Below, one piece after another: positions 26,730 to 34,488 of a DNA stretch of 64,000 nucleotides. The stretch spans positions 806,001 to 870,000 of the forward strand of contig NZ_JACNYL010000001.1 of NCBI RefSeq assembly GCF_014692525.1. Reading direction: 5' to 3'. A program made the translations under genes and the position numbers. The DNA comes from Sphingobacterium chuzhouense. Lineage in GTDB: Bacteria; Bacteroidota; Bacteroidia; Sphingobacteriales; Sphingobacteriaceae. The first letter of the stretch is position 1, and every line of letters starts with the position of its first letter. The notes under the pieces were generated by a model. It saw only the letters and a list, made by a program, of their open reading frames with translations. It did no database searches and was not told where the DNA came from.

Positions 26730-28655
26730 ATGTACACATTTTGTTTATTTCTTTTTGTCGTCCTGCCTTCCGAAACTTCTTCTTTCATAGAGAAGCAAGA
26801 CACTACTCGGATTTCTCATTTAGTAGAAGTAGCGAAACAAAAACATAAGGAAAGGCTGTTGGATTCTGCGGAATATTATTTCAGACAGGCCGGTGATCTT
26901 GCCGAACAACTAAACGCTGAATCCGGCAAACTACTATTCGCCGGCAATTACAGTGTATTTCTATATGACCAAGTGCGATTTGAGGAGGCTATGGAATATG
27001 CACAACTCGCCTTGACCATAAGCTTACGCTTAAATAACCGACCGAAAGCGGCAGCGGCATACAATAATATTGCTTTACAACATCAGGCTCAGGGGCAATT
27101 GAAAGAAGCCGCCAAAAACTTAATCAATGCATTGGAAATTTCCAACGAAATCAAAAATCCGGCACGCAAAGACTTGTCCGATAGAAGAAAATATCTCAAC
27201 AATTTAAGCTCTCTGTTTCTGGACCTCCATGACCTGGATAAAGGTTTACAATATGCATGGCAGTCTTATGAAATAGCCCGGCAGTTAAAGGACACCATAT
27301 CCATGGGCAACAGTTTGGTAAATGTCATGGTTGCGGAAGCCATGGCAGGAAAACTGACTGACGCTGTACGTCATGGGAAACAGTATTTATCGATAGGGCG
27401 TTCTTATGGTGACCTACAGATGGAAATTAAAGCATTGAACAATCTTGCCGACGTATACCGTATGCAGCAGTTTTATCCGCTAGCACTGGAAACATTTGCT
27501 AAAGCCTTGGCCATAACGCCGAAGTCTATGCCCGGCAATGAAGTTTATACACTATCGGGAATGTCGCGGGTATTTAAAGAAATGGGGAACGTACAAGCAG
27601 CAAAGGAATATTTCGAAAAAGCACTTAAACTAGCAGCAACGGAACTGGCAACACCGCAGCTTGTCGATTTATATAAAGATGGTGCCGACATCAACGAAGC
27701 ACTCGGGGACTATAAACAGGCGTTGGATTTTCACCAAAAACATACACAACTAAAAGATTCGCTACAGAGCCAAGAAACACAAAAAACAATACAAGAACTT
27801 GAAGTACGGTATGAAACGGTGCAAAACAGAAAACAAATTGCCGAACGGGACCTCAAAATCGTAGAGCAGGCCGCAGAACTCGATCGTCGGAATAAGTGGT
27901 TTATTATCTATATCTTCTCTATACTTATATTGGTGTCTGGATTACTCGTCCTAAGGCTGTTAAACCTGCAAAAACGAAAGGCCCAGTCAACGGAATTGCA
28001 AAAGAAGTTAATAGAAGCACAATTAGTAGGTGAGGAAAGGGAACGGGGACGAACAGCGAAGGAACTGCACGACGGCGTAGCCAGTATTTTATCGGCAGCA
28101 AGGCTGCAAATCAACGCGATGACTGAACATAGTGACTCGCGGAAGACGTTCAAAGATGTAAGTCAACTGATAGAAATAGCTGTGCGCGAAATACGGAATA
28201 TCTCACACAACCTTGCTCCGGAAATGATTCTCAAGGAAGGGCTTGGTTATGCCATTCAATCATTTTGCCAAAGAATAAATAAGCCGGACTTTCAATTGCA
28301 TTGCTACGTCATAGGAGAACTTCCAGAATTGGATAAACCCTCGCAGTTAACCATATATCGCGTTATCCAGGAATGTGTGACCAATATCTTGAAACACGCA
28401 CAGGCTACTGAAGGAATAGTACAACTCATAGAAGAACAAGGACGCTTACTGATTACAATTGAAGATAACGGAAAAGGATTCGACACTGAACCTATTTGGG
28501 CCAACGGAATCGGTTTTCACAATTTGAATACCCGGATAAAATCATTGCAAGGTAACCTCGATATTCGATCTTGCGCAGGAAAGGGAACTTCTGTATTTAT
28601 AGAAATCGACTGCCCTACGAATAAGTGTTTGGACAACATGACAGCCAGTCTCTAA
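26730..28655 (+). CDS. TPR-containing sensor histidine kinase (HisKA_3/NarL class)
   Basis: 641 residues. Signal peptide, about six TPR repeats (residues about 35-350), a coiled coil, one membrane helix at about 390-412 (WFIIYIFSILILVSGLLVLRLL), the HisKA_3 dimerisation domain with phospho-acceptor His447 in AKELHDGVAS, and a HATPase domain (ECVTNILKHAQ, EDNGKGFD, GIGFHNLNTRI). TPRs in the periplasm probably sense a protein or peptide signal. It should phosphorylate the LuxR-type regulator that starts 99 bp downstream. The same layout is common in Sphingobacteria. Confidence 0.9.
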   Translation: MYTFCLFLFVVLPSETSSFIEKQDTTRISHLVEVAKQKHKERLLDSAEYYFRQAGDLAEQLNAESGKLLFAGNYSVFLYDQVRFEEAMEYAQLALTISLRLNNRPKAAAAYNNIALQHQAQGQLKEAAKNLINALEISNEIKNPARKDLSDRRKYLNNLSSLFLDLHDLDKGLQYAWQSYEIARQLKDTISMGNSLVNVMVAEAMAGKLTDAVRHGKQYLSIGRSYGDLQMEIKALNNLADVYRMQQFYPLALETFAKALAITPKSMPGNEVYTLSGMSRVFKEMGNVQAAKEYFEKALKLAATELATPQLVDLYKDGADINEALGDYKQALDFHQKHTQLKDSLQSQETQKTIQELEVRYETVQNRKQIAERDLKIVEQAAELDRRNKWFIIYIFSILILVSGLLVLRLLNLQKRKAQSTELQKKLIEAQLVGEERERGRTAKELHDGVASILSAARLQINAMTEHSDSRKTFKDVSQLIEIAVREIRNISHNLAPEMILKEGLGYAIQSFCQRINKPDFQLHCYVIGELPELDKPSQLTIYRVIQECVTNILKHAQATEGIVQLIEEQGRLLITIEDNGKGFDTEPIWANGIGFHNLNTRIKSLQGNLDIRSCAGKGTSVFIEIDCPTNKCLDNMTASL

Positions 28656-28686
28656 AAAAACGTATTTCATACTATAAGGCTTTTTA

Positions 28687-28698
28687 CGTACTAGTACG
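28687..28698. promoter_or_regulatory. CGTACTAGTACG perfect palindrome before the response regulator gene
   Basis: Perfect 12-bp palindrome; a second one, CGGTAAAATACCG (28697-28709), overlaps it. A -7-like box TTCTTTTG at 28723-28730 is 34 bp away centre to centre, the same distance as at 32486 and 32379. Suggests autoregulation of the response regulator gene. Confidence 0.5.
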
Positions 28699-28754
28699 GT
28701 AAAATACCGCCCCAATTATCTCTTCTTTTGTACAAGAAAATAACTTCAGCATAT

Positions 28755-29384
28755 ATGATAACTATTGGAATAGTAGACGATCATTCCTTGATCATCAATG
28801 GGCTTCTAAAAATGCTACAAAATGAACCGGCATGTCAAGTCCTATTCACCGTTCAAGACGGTGTCGATTTATTACAAAAATTAAGTGAACAGCTACCGGA
28901 TGTGCTCCTATTGGATATTGAGCTACCTGATACAAACGGCATTGATCTTTGTAAAAAGCTACTTATTTTATATCCGAAGCTTGCCGTTATTGCACTAACT
29001 AACCATGACGACGTCGTATATGTCCGAAAAATGATGAGAAACGGTGCAATGGGGTACTTACTTAAGGGCACAGAAAAAGAGCCTCTCCTGCAAGCTATCG
29101 AAACTGTCGCAGCAGGAGAACAGTACATCGATAGGCAAATTGAACAAAATATCCTCCAACAATCTATTCATGGAAGAAAAGCAACGGCCTACGTTAAGTT
29201 AACAAACAGGGAACTCGAGATTCTCGCTTTGATAGCGAATGAGTATTCCAATCAAGAAATTGCCGACAAACTTTTCCTTAGTGTCCGTACGGTAGAGTCA
29301 CATCGGCACAGTCTCAATCAAAAGCTTAATATAAAAACGACGGCAGGACTTGTTAAAGAGGCTTACCTCCGTGGCCTTGTTTAA
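28755..29384 (+). CDS. NarL/FixJ-family response regulator (REC + LuxR HTH)
   Basis: 209 residues from ATG 28755 (MITIGIVDDHS); an in-frame ATG at 28728 would add residues not part of the fold. The receiver has the acidic pair Asp8/Asp9, phospho-acceptor Asp54 (LLLDIELPD), and the switch Thr and Lys (ALTNHDD, LLKGTE). The LuxR helix-turn-helix is at about 145-205 (LTNRELEILALIANEYSNQEIADKLFLSVRTVESH). It follows the kinase gene and should be its partner. Its stop overlaps the end of the convergent Crp-like gene by 4 bp. Confidence 0.93.
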   Translation: MITIGIVDDHSLIINGLLKMLQNEPACQVLFTVQDGVDLLQKLSEQLPDVLLLDIELPDTNGIDLCKKLLILYPKLAVIALTNHDDVVYVRKMMRNGAMGYLLKGTEKEPLLQAIETVAAGEQYIDRQIEQNILQQSIHGRKATAYVKLTNRELEILALIANEYSNQEIADKLFLSVRTVESHRHSLNQKLNIKTTAGLVKEAYLRGLV

Positions 29385-29977
29385 CTCCGATGTACCAGGT
29401 GTTTACGAATCCGGCTTAAACTGTCCTGATGTATTGCCAAAAAAGACGCAATATACTTTAACGGCACTTGCTGAATAACAAGGGGTTGGGTTTCCATCAA
29501 ATGGATATAGCGTTCTTCGGCCGTCATACAGATAGAATTGATCTGGATGTCCTGCAACCATCTAAGCAGCGTATCCATTACAGCCAGATCCATGGCTTCC
29601 ATCTTTGGAATATGTTTTTTTAAGTGGAGCGCACTTTCCTTTTCCCAGATCAATACATCGATCTCACTCAATGATTCTAAGGAACAGGTAGAAATCTCAC
29701 CACTTTGCAGATATAATGGCGTAGATAAGAAATAATTCCCGGAAACAATACCCAAGGTATGATCCACATCGTTATGAACGCGGTATAATCTTGCAATCCC
29801 CCGATTGAGAAAATACAATTTATCCACCTTCTTCCCTTGTTCCATCAGTACGGTATATGCAGGTAAAACTTCACGCTTGGTATATGTTCGTATAATATCA
29901 AACTCATCTGGAATGAAGTGAATGTCATACGCCTCCGCAAAAGCGCATACGTGTTCAAAATGGTGTCTCAAAAGCAT
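29381..29977 (-). CDS. Crp/Fnr-superfamily regulator with cyclic-nucleotide-binding-like domain
   Basis: 198 residues. The cNMP-binding-like barrel is at about residues 20-125 (LPAYTVLMEQGKKVDKLYFLNRGIARLYR) and a C-terminal helical part ends in LKYIASFLAIHQDSLSRIRK, matching the recognition helix region of Crp-like proteins in Bacteroidota. The residues that bind cAMP in Crp are not clearly present, so the ligand is unknown. It is convergent with the response regulator gene (4-bp overlap) and divergent from the LytTR gene. Confidence 0.8.
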   Translation of the reverse strand: MLLRHHFEHVCAFAEAYDIHFIPDEFDIIRTYTKREVLPAYTVLMEQGKKVDKLYFLNRGIARLYRVHNDVDHTLGIVSGNYFLSTPLYLQSGEISTCSLESLSEIDVLIWEKESALHLKKHIPKMEAMDLAVMDTLLRWLQDIQINSICMTAEERYIHLMETQPLVIQQVPLKYIASFLAIHQDSLSRIRKHLVHRS

Positions 29978-30099
29978 ATTGATTCTCTGCCAAATTGTAT
30001 GAACACGAAGATAACAAAAATTACAGCAACTTCATTTTCTGACATTTGTCAGTTCAAATTCACTATGCTCCTATCTATTTTTGGAGAAATTTGATAACG

Positions 30100-30828
30100 A
30101 TGGAAATGAGAAAACAAACTTTACTTATTGTAGACCGGGATTGTTTCTTTCGTAAACAACTCATTGCGGACGTGAAACATAGCCATTATCCCGCTATTTT
30201 CTGGGAGGCCGGCAATGGTCCGGAAGCTTTACGGTACATCGACGCGCTACAGCCAGATGTCGTATTCCTTAACGTAAGACTGCCCGGCATCAACGGATTT
30301 GAGGTATTGGACAGAACAGAACATTCGCCCGCCGTAGTCTTGACTTCCGAGTGTACCACCGATGCAGCTAAAGCTTTCGAATACGATGCGGTGGACTATC
30401 TACCGAAGCCTTTTACCACCAAACGTCTTCAGGCATCCTTACAAAAACTGTGGTGTAAGAATAACGTGGTGGGGAATCCATCTGATAAAAAATCAACCTT
30501 ATATCCACGACGTATTCTAGTAGAAAAGGGAAATCGTCTGACCTGTCTTCCTGTTTCCGAAATCACGCATTTAAAAGCGGACAAAGATTATACCTGGATC
30601 TATACCCTGCACAACGAATCTTTTTTAAGTACGCAGGGAATAGGCCAATTTATGCAAAGACTTGACCCCCAACAATTTTTACGCATCCATCGATCATACG
30701 TCGTGAATCTAGATCATCTAAAGGAACTATACAAGGACATTCACAAAACGTTCATCACGCTACCCAACAATGTCGAGCTGAACGTCAGTCGAAACTATCT
30801 TCCGGTCATCAAAGATTTGATGTATTAG
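30100..30828 (+). CDS. LytTR-family response regulator with Asn at the phospho-acceptor position
   Basis: 242 residues from ATG 30100, where a GGAGA motif lies about 15 bp upstream; the frame is open to 30046 without a better start. Receiver residues about 7-118: Asp12/Asp14 in IVDRDCF, Thr82 in VLTSE and Lys103 in YLPKPF are kept, but the phospho-Asp is Asn58 (VVFLNVRLPG). The LytTR DNA-binding domain is at about 145-240 (RILVEKGNRLTCLPVSEITHLKADKDYTWIY, FLRIHRSYVVNLDHL). No kinase is encoded next to it. It probably works without phosphorylation, or is controlled through protein contacts. Confidence 0.88.
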   Translation: MEMRKQTLLIVDRDCFFRKQLIADVKHSHYPAIFWEAGNGPEALRYIDALQPDVVFLNVRLPGINGFEVLDRTEHSPAVVLTSECTTDAAKAFEYDAVDYLPKPFTTKRLQASLQKLWCKNNVVGNPSDKKSTLYPRRILVEKGNRLTCLPVSEITHLKADKDYTWIYTLHNESFLSTQGIGQFMQRLDPQQFLRIHRSYVVNLDHLKELYKDIHKTFITLPNNVELNVSRNYLPVIKDLMY

Positions 30829-30839
30829 ATTATCGCACA

Positions 30840-31643
30840 TCACTTATACGCTATCAGTTCCTGTTTCAATGCTGCAATTTCACCTTGCCGGATACCATGG
30901 CCATCGGTAATCTGCCATATCAATCCTTGAATTCTACTATGGATTCTCATCCATTCCGGCGTAACATAATCCGGTTCATGGGCTTCCACGGGGTCCCAGT
31001 GCCGGGTTACCCTCAATTTCGGATGCTCTTTGACGATATCGATAAACTGTAACAGGTTTTTATCATTGGTTACCAGAAAATCCTGAAAGTTATTGCGTGA
31101 AATAGGATAACGTTGTTCCTCTGCTTCATTATCGTACCAAGGCATGGAGCGTTTTTCGTTCAAGCATGCCATACCGATATAAATGGTAGTGGTATCTCTT
31201 CCACTACCGATCCGCTCGGTAGGCGGTACCGGGACGAGGAACTTTTCTATGCTTATTCCGTTTTGCTTATCGTGATCCATACTAACGACTACTAAACCGG
31301 CAGGAAACTCAACAATCACCGGTGGTGTGCCGGGCATACGGTCGTTTACTAAGTTAACATCAACATAGAAAAAGTTGGTATGCGCATATAGCTTGCTGAT
31401 ATCAGGGTCAAACTTGTGATATCTCCGTTGCACGAGACGTATGCCTTCCGGCAACTTCAAGGGTTGCCCTAAAGGATAGGCGTCGCTTTCTCCTATTCCA
31501 GACTGTTCTCTTGATGTTTCGATCACGATTTTATAGTCGTCGTCGGTTCCGGGAAAAGGTTCTGTCTCTTCTGTATCGCCCTTACAGGACAGCAAAATAA
31601 ATAAAGAAGAGAAAAATAGAAGGCTATTCATCCAGTTATACAT
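30840..31643 (-). CDS. Lipoprotein of unknown function
   Basis: 267 residues with lipobox LFILLSCKG. No family recognised. The mature part is beta-rich in the middle (THTNFFYVDVNLVNDRMPGTPPVIVEFPAGLVVVSMDHD is approximately the pattern of an exported beta-sandwich) and helical at the end (MRIHSRIQGLIWQITDGHGIRQGEIAALKQEL). It begins 2 bp after the stop of the regulatory-domain lipoprotein gene, so they form an operon, convergent with the LytTR gene (gap 11 bp). Confidence 0.65.
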   Translation of the reverse strand: MYNWMNSLLFFSSLFILLSCKGDTEETEPFPGTDDDYKIVIETSREQSGIGESDAYPLGQPLKLPEGIRLVQRRYHKFDPDISKLYAHTNFFYVDVNLVNDRMPGTPPVIVEFPAGLVVVSMDHDKQNGISIEKFLVPVPPTERIGSGRDTTTIYIGMACLNEKRSMPWYDNEAEEQRYPISRNNFQDFLVTNDKNLLQFIDIVKEHPKLRVTRHWDPVEAHEPDYVTPEWMRIHSRIQGLIWQITDGHGIRQGEIAALKQELIAYK

Positions 31644-31645
31644 AG

Positions 31646-32341
31646 CTATTGATTATATTCTACCATAAAACAGTTATCACATTGTCCGGCAATCTGAGGT
31701 TCGAAATCGAAAGTCAACGACTCCTGAAATGCTTCATTGCTGTTCCAAGGTCTCAGTTTTAACTGCTTGCCTCCGTAATGTGCTGTTAGTGTATATCGTC
31801 CGATAGGTATATCTTGAATTTGATGCCCATCCAGCGCTTTCCGTATCAGCATCTCCCCCGGCGAGCCGTCTATCAACTCCCCCTCCGGCACAAACCGAAA
31901 CACAATTTCTTCACTTTCCAGATATACTCCGGGAAAATTAACTACAGTAATTAACCCGCCGTAGTAACCGGGAAGAGGCTCGAGCCTTTCCCCCGCCAGC
32001 TTCCAAGTAAAGTTACGCACGGCTCCTTCTCCACCGAAACCAGCAAAATTATCGGGATGTAGATATAGCTTATATTGACGATCATGATAAATTTTGCTCA
32101 GCTGGGCGAAAGCATACCAAGAGCCGGTTGGCACGGCCAGGGTATACTGTCCTTGCCTATCCGTTTTTGTTGATAGATAGCTATTAAAAAAAATGCTATT
32201 ATCCACCAGAATGGTTACGTCCACCAGTGGTGAGCCACGCTGGTCTTGCACTCTCCCACTTACCCTGCCGGATCTATCTATATCCGTATTGTGCGAGCAG
32301 GCGAAGTTCAATAGAATTATACTTAAAATATACCTTTTCAT
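31646..32341 (-). CDS. Lipoprotein with carboxypeptidase-regulatory-like domain
   Basis: 231 residues from ATG 32341, the start of the signal peptide (MKRYILSIILLNFACSH, lipobox NFAC); the frame continues upstream to 32362 but without signal. Residues about 25-100 form a CarboxypepD_reg-like beta-sandwich (GRVSGRVQDQRGSPLVDVTILVDNS, TKTDRQGQYTLAVPTG). The rest is unknown. A perfect TAATTTTG box lies at 32354-32347, so its mRNA could have almost no leader. Confidence 0.7.
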   Translation of the reverse strand: MKRYILSIILLNFACSHNTDIDRSGRVSGRVQDQRGSPLVDVTILVDNSIFFNSYLSTKTDRQGQYTLAVPTGSWYAFAQLSKIYHDRQYKLYLHPDNFAGFGGEGAVRNFTWKLAGERLEPLPGYYGGLITVVNFPGVYLESEEIVFRFVPEGELIDGSPGEMLIRKALDGHQIQDIPIGRYTLTAHYGGKQLKLRPWNSNEAFQESLTFDFEPQIAGQCDNCFMVEYNQ

Positions 32342-32346
32342 GTCAG

Positions 32347-32390
32347 CAAAATTACCGATCAAAAGATGTCCCCTCTATCGTACTAACCCG
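32347..32390 (-). promoter_or_regulatory. CGTACTAACCCG site and -7 box before lipoprotein operon 32341-30840
   Basis: CGTACTAACCCG at 32379-32390 matches the CGTACTAGTACG palindrome at 9 of 12 positions. On the minus strand a perfect -7 box TAATTTTG is at 32354-32347, 34 bp centre to centre, the spacing also seen at 28687 and 32486. Transcription would then start only a few bases from the ATG. Confidence 0.45.
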
Positions 32391-32485
32391 GTATTAAACA
32401 GAATCAGTAATGCTACGGAACGGCATCCTATCCACCTAATACACTAGAATAGAGACACTACAGCTATACGGATTTTTTGGTATTC

Positions 32486-32529
32486 CGTAGTACCACGTAA
32501 AATTTGATCTTTCTCTTCGTCTAATTTTG
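32486..32529 (+). promoter_or_regulatory. CGTAGTACCACG site and -7 box before the outer-membrane barrel gene
   Basis: CGTAGTACCACG at 32486-32497 is a 12-bp near-palindrome (10 of 12) related to CGTACTAGTACG. A perfect TAATTTTG box is at 32522-32529, 34 bp centre to centre. The leader to ATG 32553 would be about 20 nt. Confidence 0.5.
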
Positions 32530-32552
32530 CTTAACAAAACTTAAAACAAATC

Positions 32553-33071
32553 ATGACGAAGATTAAAAACATTGCATTTATTACATTAATGTACATTTTG
32601 TATGCGACAACCTCTCCCGCACAGTCTTTCCAAAAAGGTGACAAGATGCTTAATCTAGGTGTAGGAATCGGGGGTGGCTTTGGTATTCCTATAGGGTTAA
32701 GTTATGAACAGGCTATTTCTGATCGAATCAGCGTAGGTGCTTACGCAGCATTTTCAACTAAAAAAGAATCTTTTGGCGGTTACGGTAATTGGAAATACAC
32801 CCATATATTGGCCGCTGCCAAAGGGTCATACCACCTGAAAGTAAATTCAACGAAGTTCGATCCATATGGCGGAATCATGCTCGGTTATAACATCGCTTCC
32901 GTTAAATGGAATGGGACAGATGATGCTCCTATTTCTGCTTCTGCCGGAGGTTTCTTATGGGGAGGGCATATTGGTTCTAGATACTGGTTTACCGAAAAAG
33001 TCGGTGCCTTCGCAGAGATAGGTTATGGTGCGGGAATATTGAACGTTGGGATAACTTTTAAACTTAAATAA
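32553..33071 (+). CDS. Outer-membrane beta-barrel protein
   Basis: 172 residues: signal peptide (IAFITLMYILYATTSPAQ) and a small barrel rich in alternating strands and glycines (NLGVGIGGGFGIPIGLSYEQAI, RISVGAYAAFSTKKE, VGAFAEIGYGAGILNVGITFKLK). The C-terminal strand ends in a basic residue rather than Phe. The layout is that of the OmpW/porin-like small barrels of Bacteroidota. It is followed 10 bp later by the OmpA-like gene, so both are probably made together. Confidence 0.8.
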   Translation: MTKIKNIAFITLMYILYATTSPAQSFQKGDKMLNLGVGIGGGFGIPIGLSYEQAISDRISVGAYAAFSTKKESFGGYGNWKYTHILAAAKGSYHLKVNSTKFDPYGGIMLGYNIASVKWNGTDDAPISASAGGFLWGGHIGSRYWFTEKVGAFAEIGYGAGILNVGITFKLK

Positions 33072-33081
33072 TATACCCCAG

Positions 33082-34404
33082 ATGAAAAACACACTGGTAT
33101 GGACGAGAATTCTTCTAGTTGTTGCGATACACATGATATGTGTCGTTAGTCCACTCTATGCCCAAGGAATTCTGAAAAAAGTAAAAAGCAAAGCAGAGAA
33201 CACGGCGGTGAATAAAATACTCAACGAAACAGACAAAGCCGTATCGAAAGGAATCGACAAAGCTATAGAATCGGTTTCTTCCAACGGACAGGAGACAACG
33301 GCAACACAACAACAGAACAAGTCGATGGACAATGTCACTGAACCTCAAAATATCAACACCCTCCAGTATTTCAGTAAATACGACTTCGTCCCCGGCGATT
33401 CTATAATATATGCAACGAACTTTTCAGAAGAACCCATTGGAGAATTGCCTTTAGGATGGAATAGCAACGGTAGTTCCGTTATTGTAAATTTAAATAACAT
33501 CGAGGGAAAATGGCTACGCATGGCACAACGAAGCGTCGTTTTAACTAGTAATGAACATAGTTTTAGCCAAGATTTTAGCGTAGAATTTGATATGGTATTG
33601 GATATCGATTTTCAAGGATGGGTCGTCCCCGAGTTCCAGTTTGGTTTATTAGCGTCAGGTGAGCAGCTTCCTACAGCAAACAAACTATTGAACGATCAAA
33701 ACGGCGATAAATCTTTCTATATGGCCATTTCTCCACAATCTAATTCTGGAACGTACAGCTTGGACTCCTATGAAAAGTATACTCGATATTTCAATAGCGC
33801 AGCAAAAACGGACAATAAGGTAAAAGAATGGTATGGACGAATAGCCCACGTGGCTATGCAAGTTCAAAAAGAACGTTTGCGTATATGGATTGATGGAGAG
33901 AAGCTGTATGATGTCCCAAAAGGAATAGCGAAAAATGGAGTATTTAACCAATTGTTTTTCAAATTAGCGAGCAGTCCTTACAAGGATGAACAGATCGGCA
34001 TTTATATTAATAATATCAAAATAGCTAAAGGTTTGGTGCCACCTAGCCAACGGCTTCTTCAAAACGGTTCATTTACAACGACCGGGATACTATTCGATAC
34101 AGGAGCTTCACGCATAAAACCGGAGTCGTTTGGTGTTATAAAATCCGTTGCCGATCTGCTGCTACAGGATCAGACACTACGCCTGCAGATCGTGGGACAT
34201 ACGGATAATGTCGGCGATGATAAGAAAAATCTGACGTTAAGCGAACAAAGGGCGGCTGCTGTCAAAGAGATACTAGTGACCTTGTATGGCATCTCTGCAG
34301 ATCAATTAGAGACATTAGGAAAAGGTGAATCGGCTCCCGTTTCTGCCAACGTCTCGGAAGTAGGGAGAGCCCAAAATAGACGCGTCGAATTCGTAAAACT
34401 GTAA
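33082..34404 (+). CDS. OmpA-family protein with C-terminal peptidoglycan-binding domain
   Basis: 440 residues: signal peptide (LLVVAIHMICVVSPLYAQ), a low-complexity helical stretch (KKVKSKAENTAVNKILNETDKAVSKGIDKA), a LamG/concanavalin-like beta-sandwich at about 105-320 (FSQDFSVEFDMVLDIDFQGW, KERLRIWIDGEKLYDVP), and the OmpA C-terminal domain at about 330-440 (TGILFDTGASRIKPES, LQIVGHTDNVGDDKKNLTLSEQRAAAV, GRAQNRRVEFV). The Asp and Arg residues that hold diaminopimelate in OmpA domains are present. It should tether the outer membrane to peptidoglycan. Second gene after the barrel. Confidence 0.88.
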   Translation: MKNTLVWTRILLVVAIHMICVVSPLYAQGILKKVKSKAENTAVNKILNETDKAVSKGIDKAIESVSSNGQETTATQQQNKSMDNVTEPQNINTLQYFSKYDFVPGDSIIYATNFSEEPIGELPLGWNSNGSSVIVNLNNIEGKWLRMAQRSVVLTSNEHSFSQDFSVEFDMVLDIDFQGWVVPEFQFGLLASGEQLPTANKLLNDQNGDKSFYMAISPQSNSGTYSLDSYEKYTRYFNSAAKTDNKVKEWYGRIAHVAMQVQKERLRIWIDGEKLYDVPKGIAKNGVFNQLFFKLASSPYKDEQIGIYINNIKIAKGLVPPSQRLLQNGSFTTTGILFDTGASRIKPESFGVIKSVADLLLQDQTLRLQIVGHTDNVGDDKKNLTLSEQRAAAVKEILVTLYGISADQLETLGKGESAPVSANVSEVGRAQNRRVEFVKL

Positions 34405-34405
34405 C

Positions 34406-34479
34406 AGGCACTCATTGAAAAAGGCTGCTGCGTAATCGCAACAGCCTACCAAACTAACTAAACTAATAAAAGAGTGCCT
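34406..34479. terminator. Nested bidirectional terminator between convergent operons
   Basis: Outer arms AGGCACTC (34406-34413) and GAGTGCCT (34472-34479) enclose an inner hairpin GGCTGCTGCG / CGCAACAGCC (34423-34446) with one mismatch and a TAAT loop. It begins 2 bp after the OmpA stop and ends 10 bp before the stop of the PL1 gene on the other strand. Confidence 0.75.
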
Positions 34480-34488
34480 TTAAAGGGG

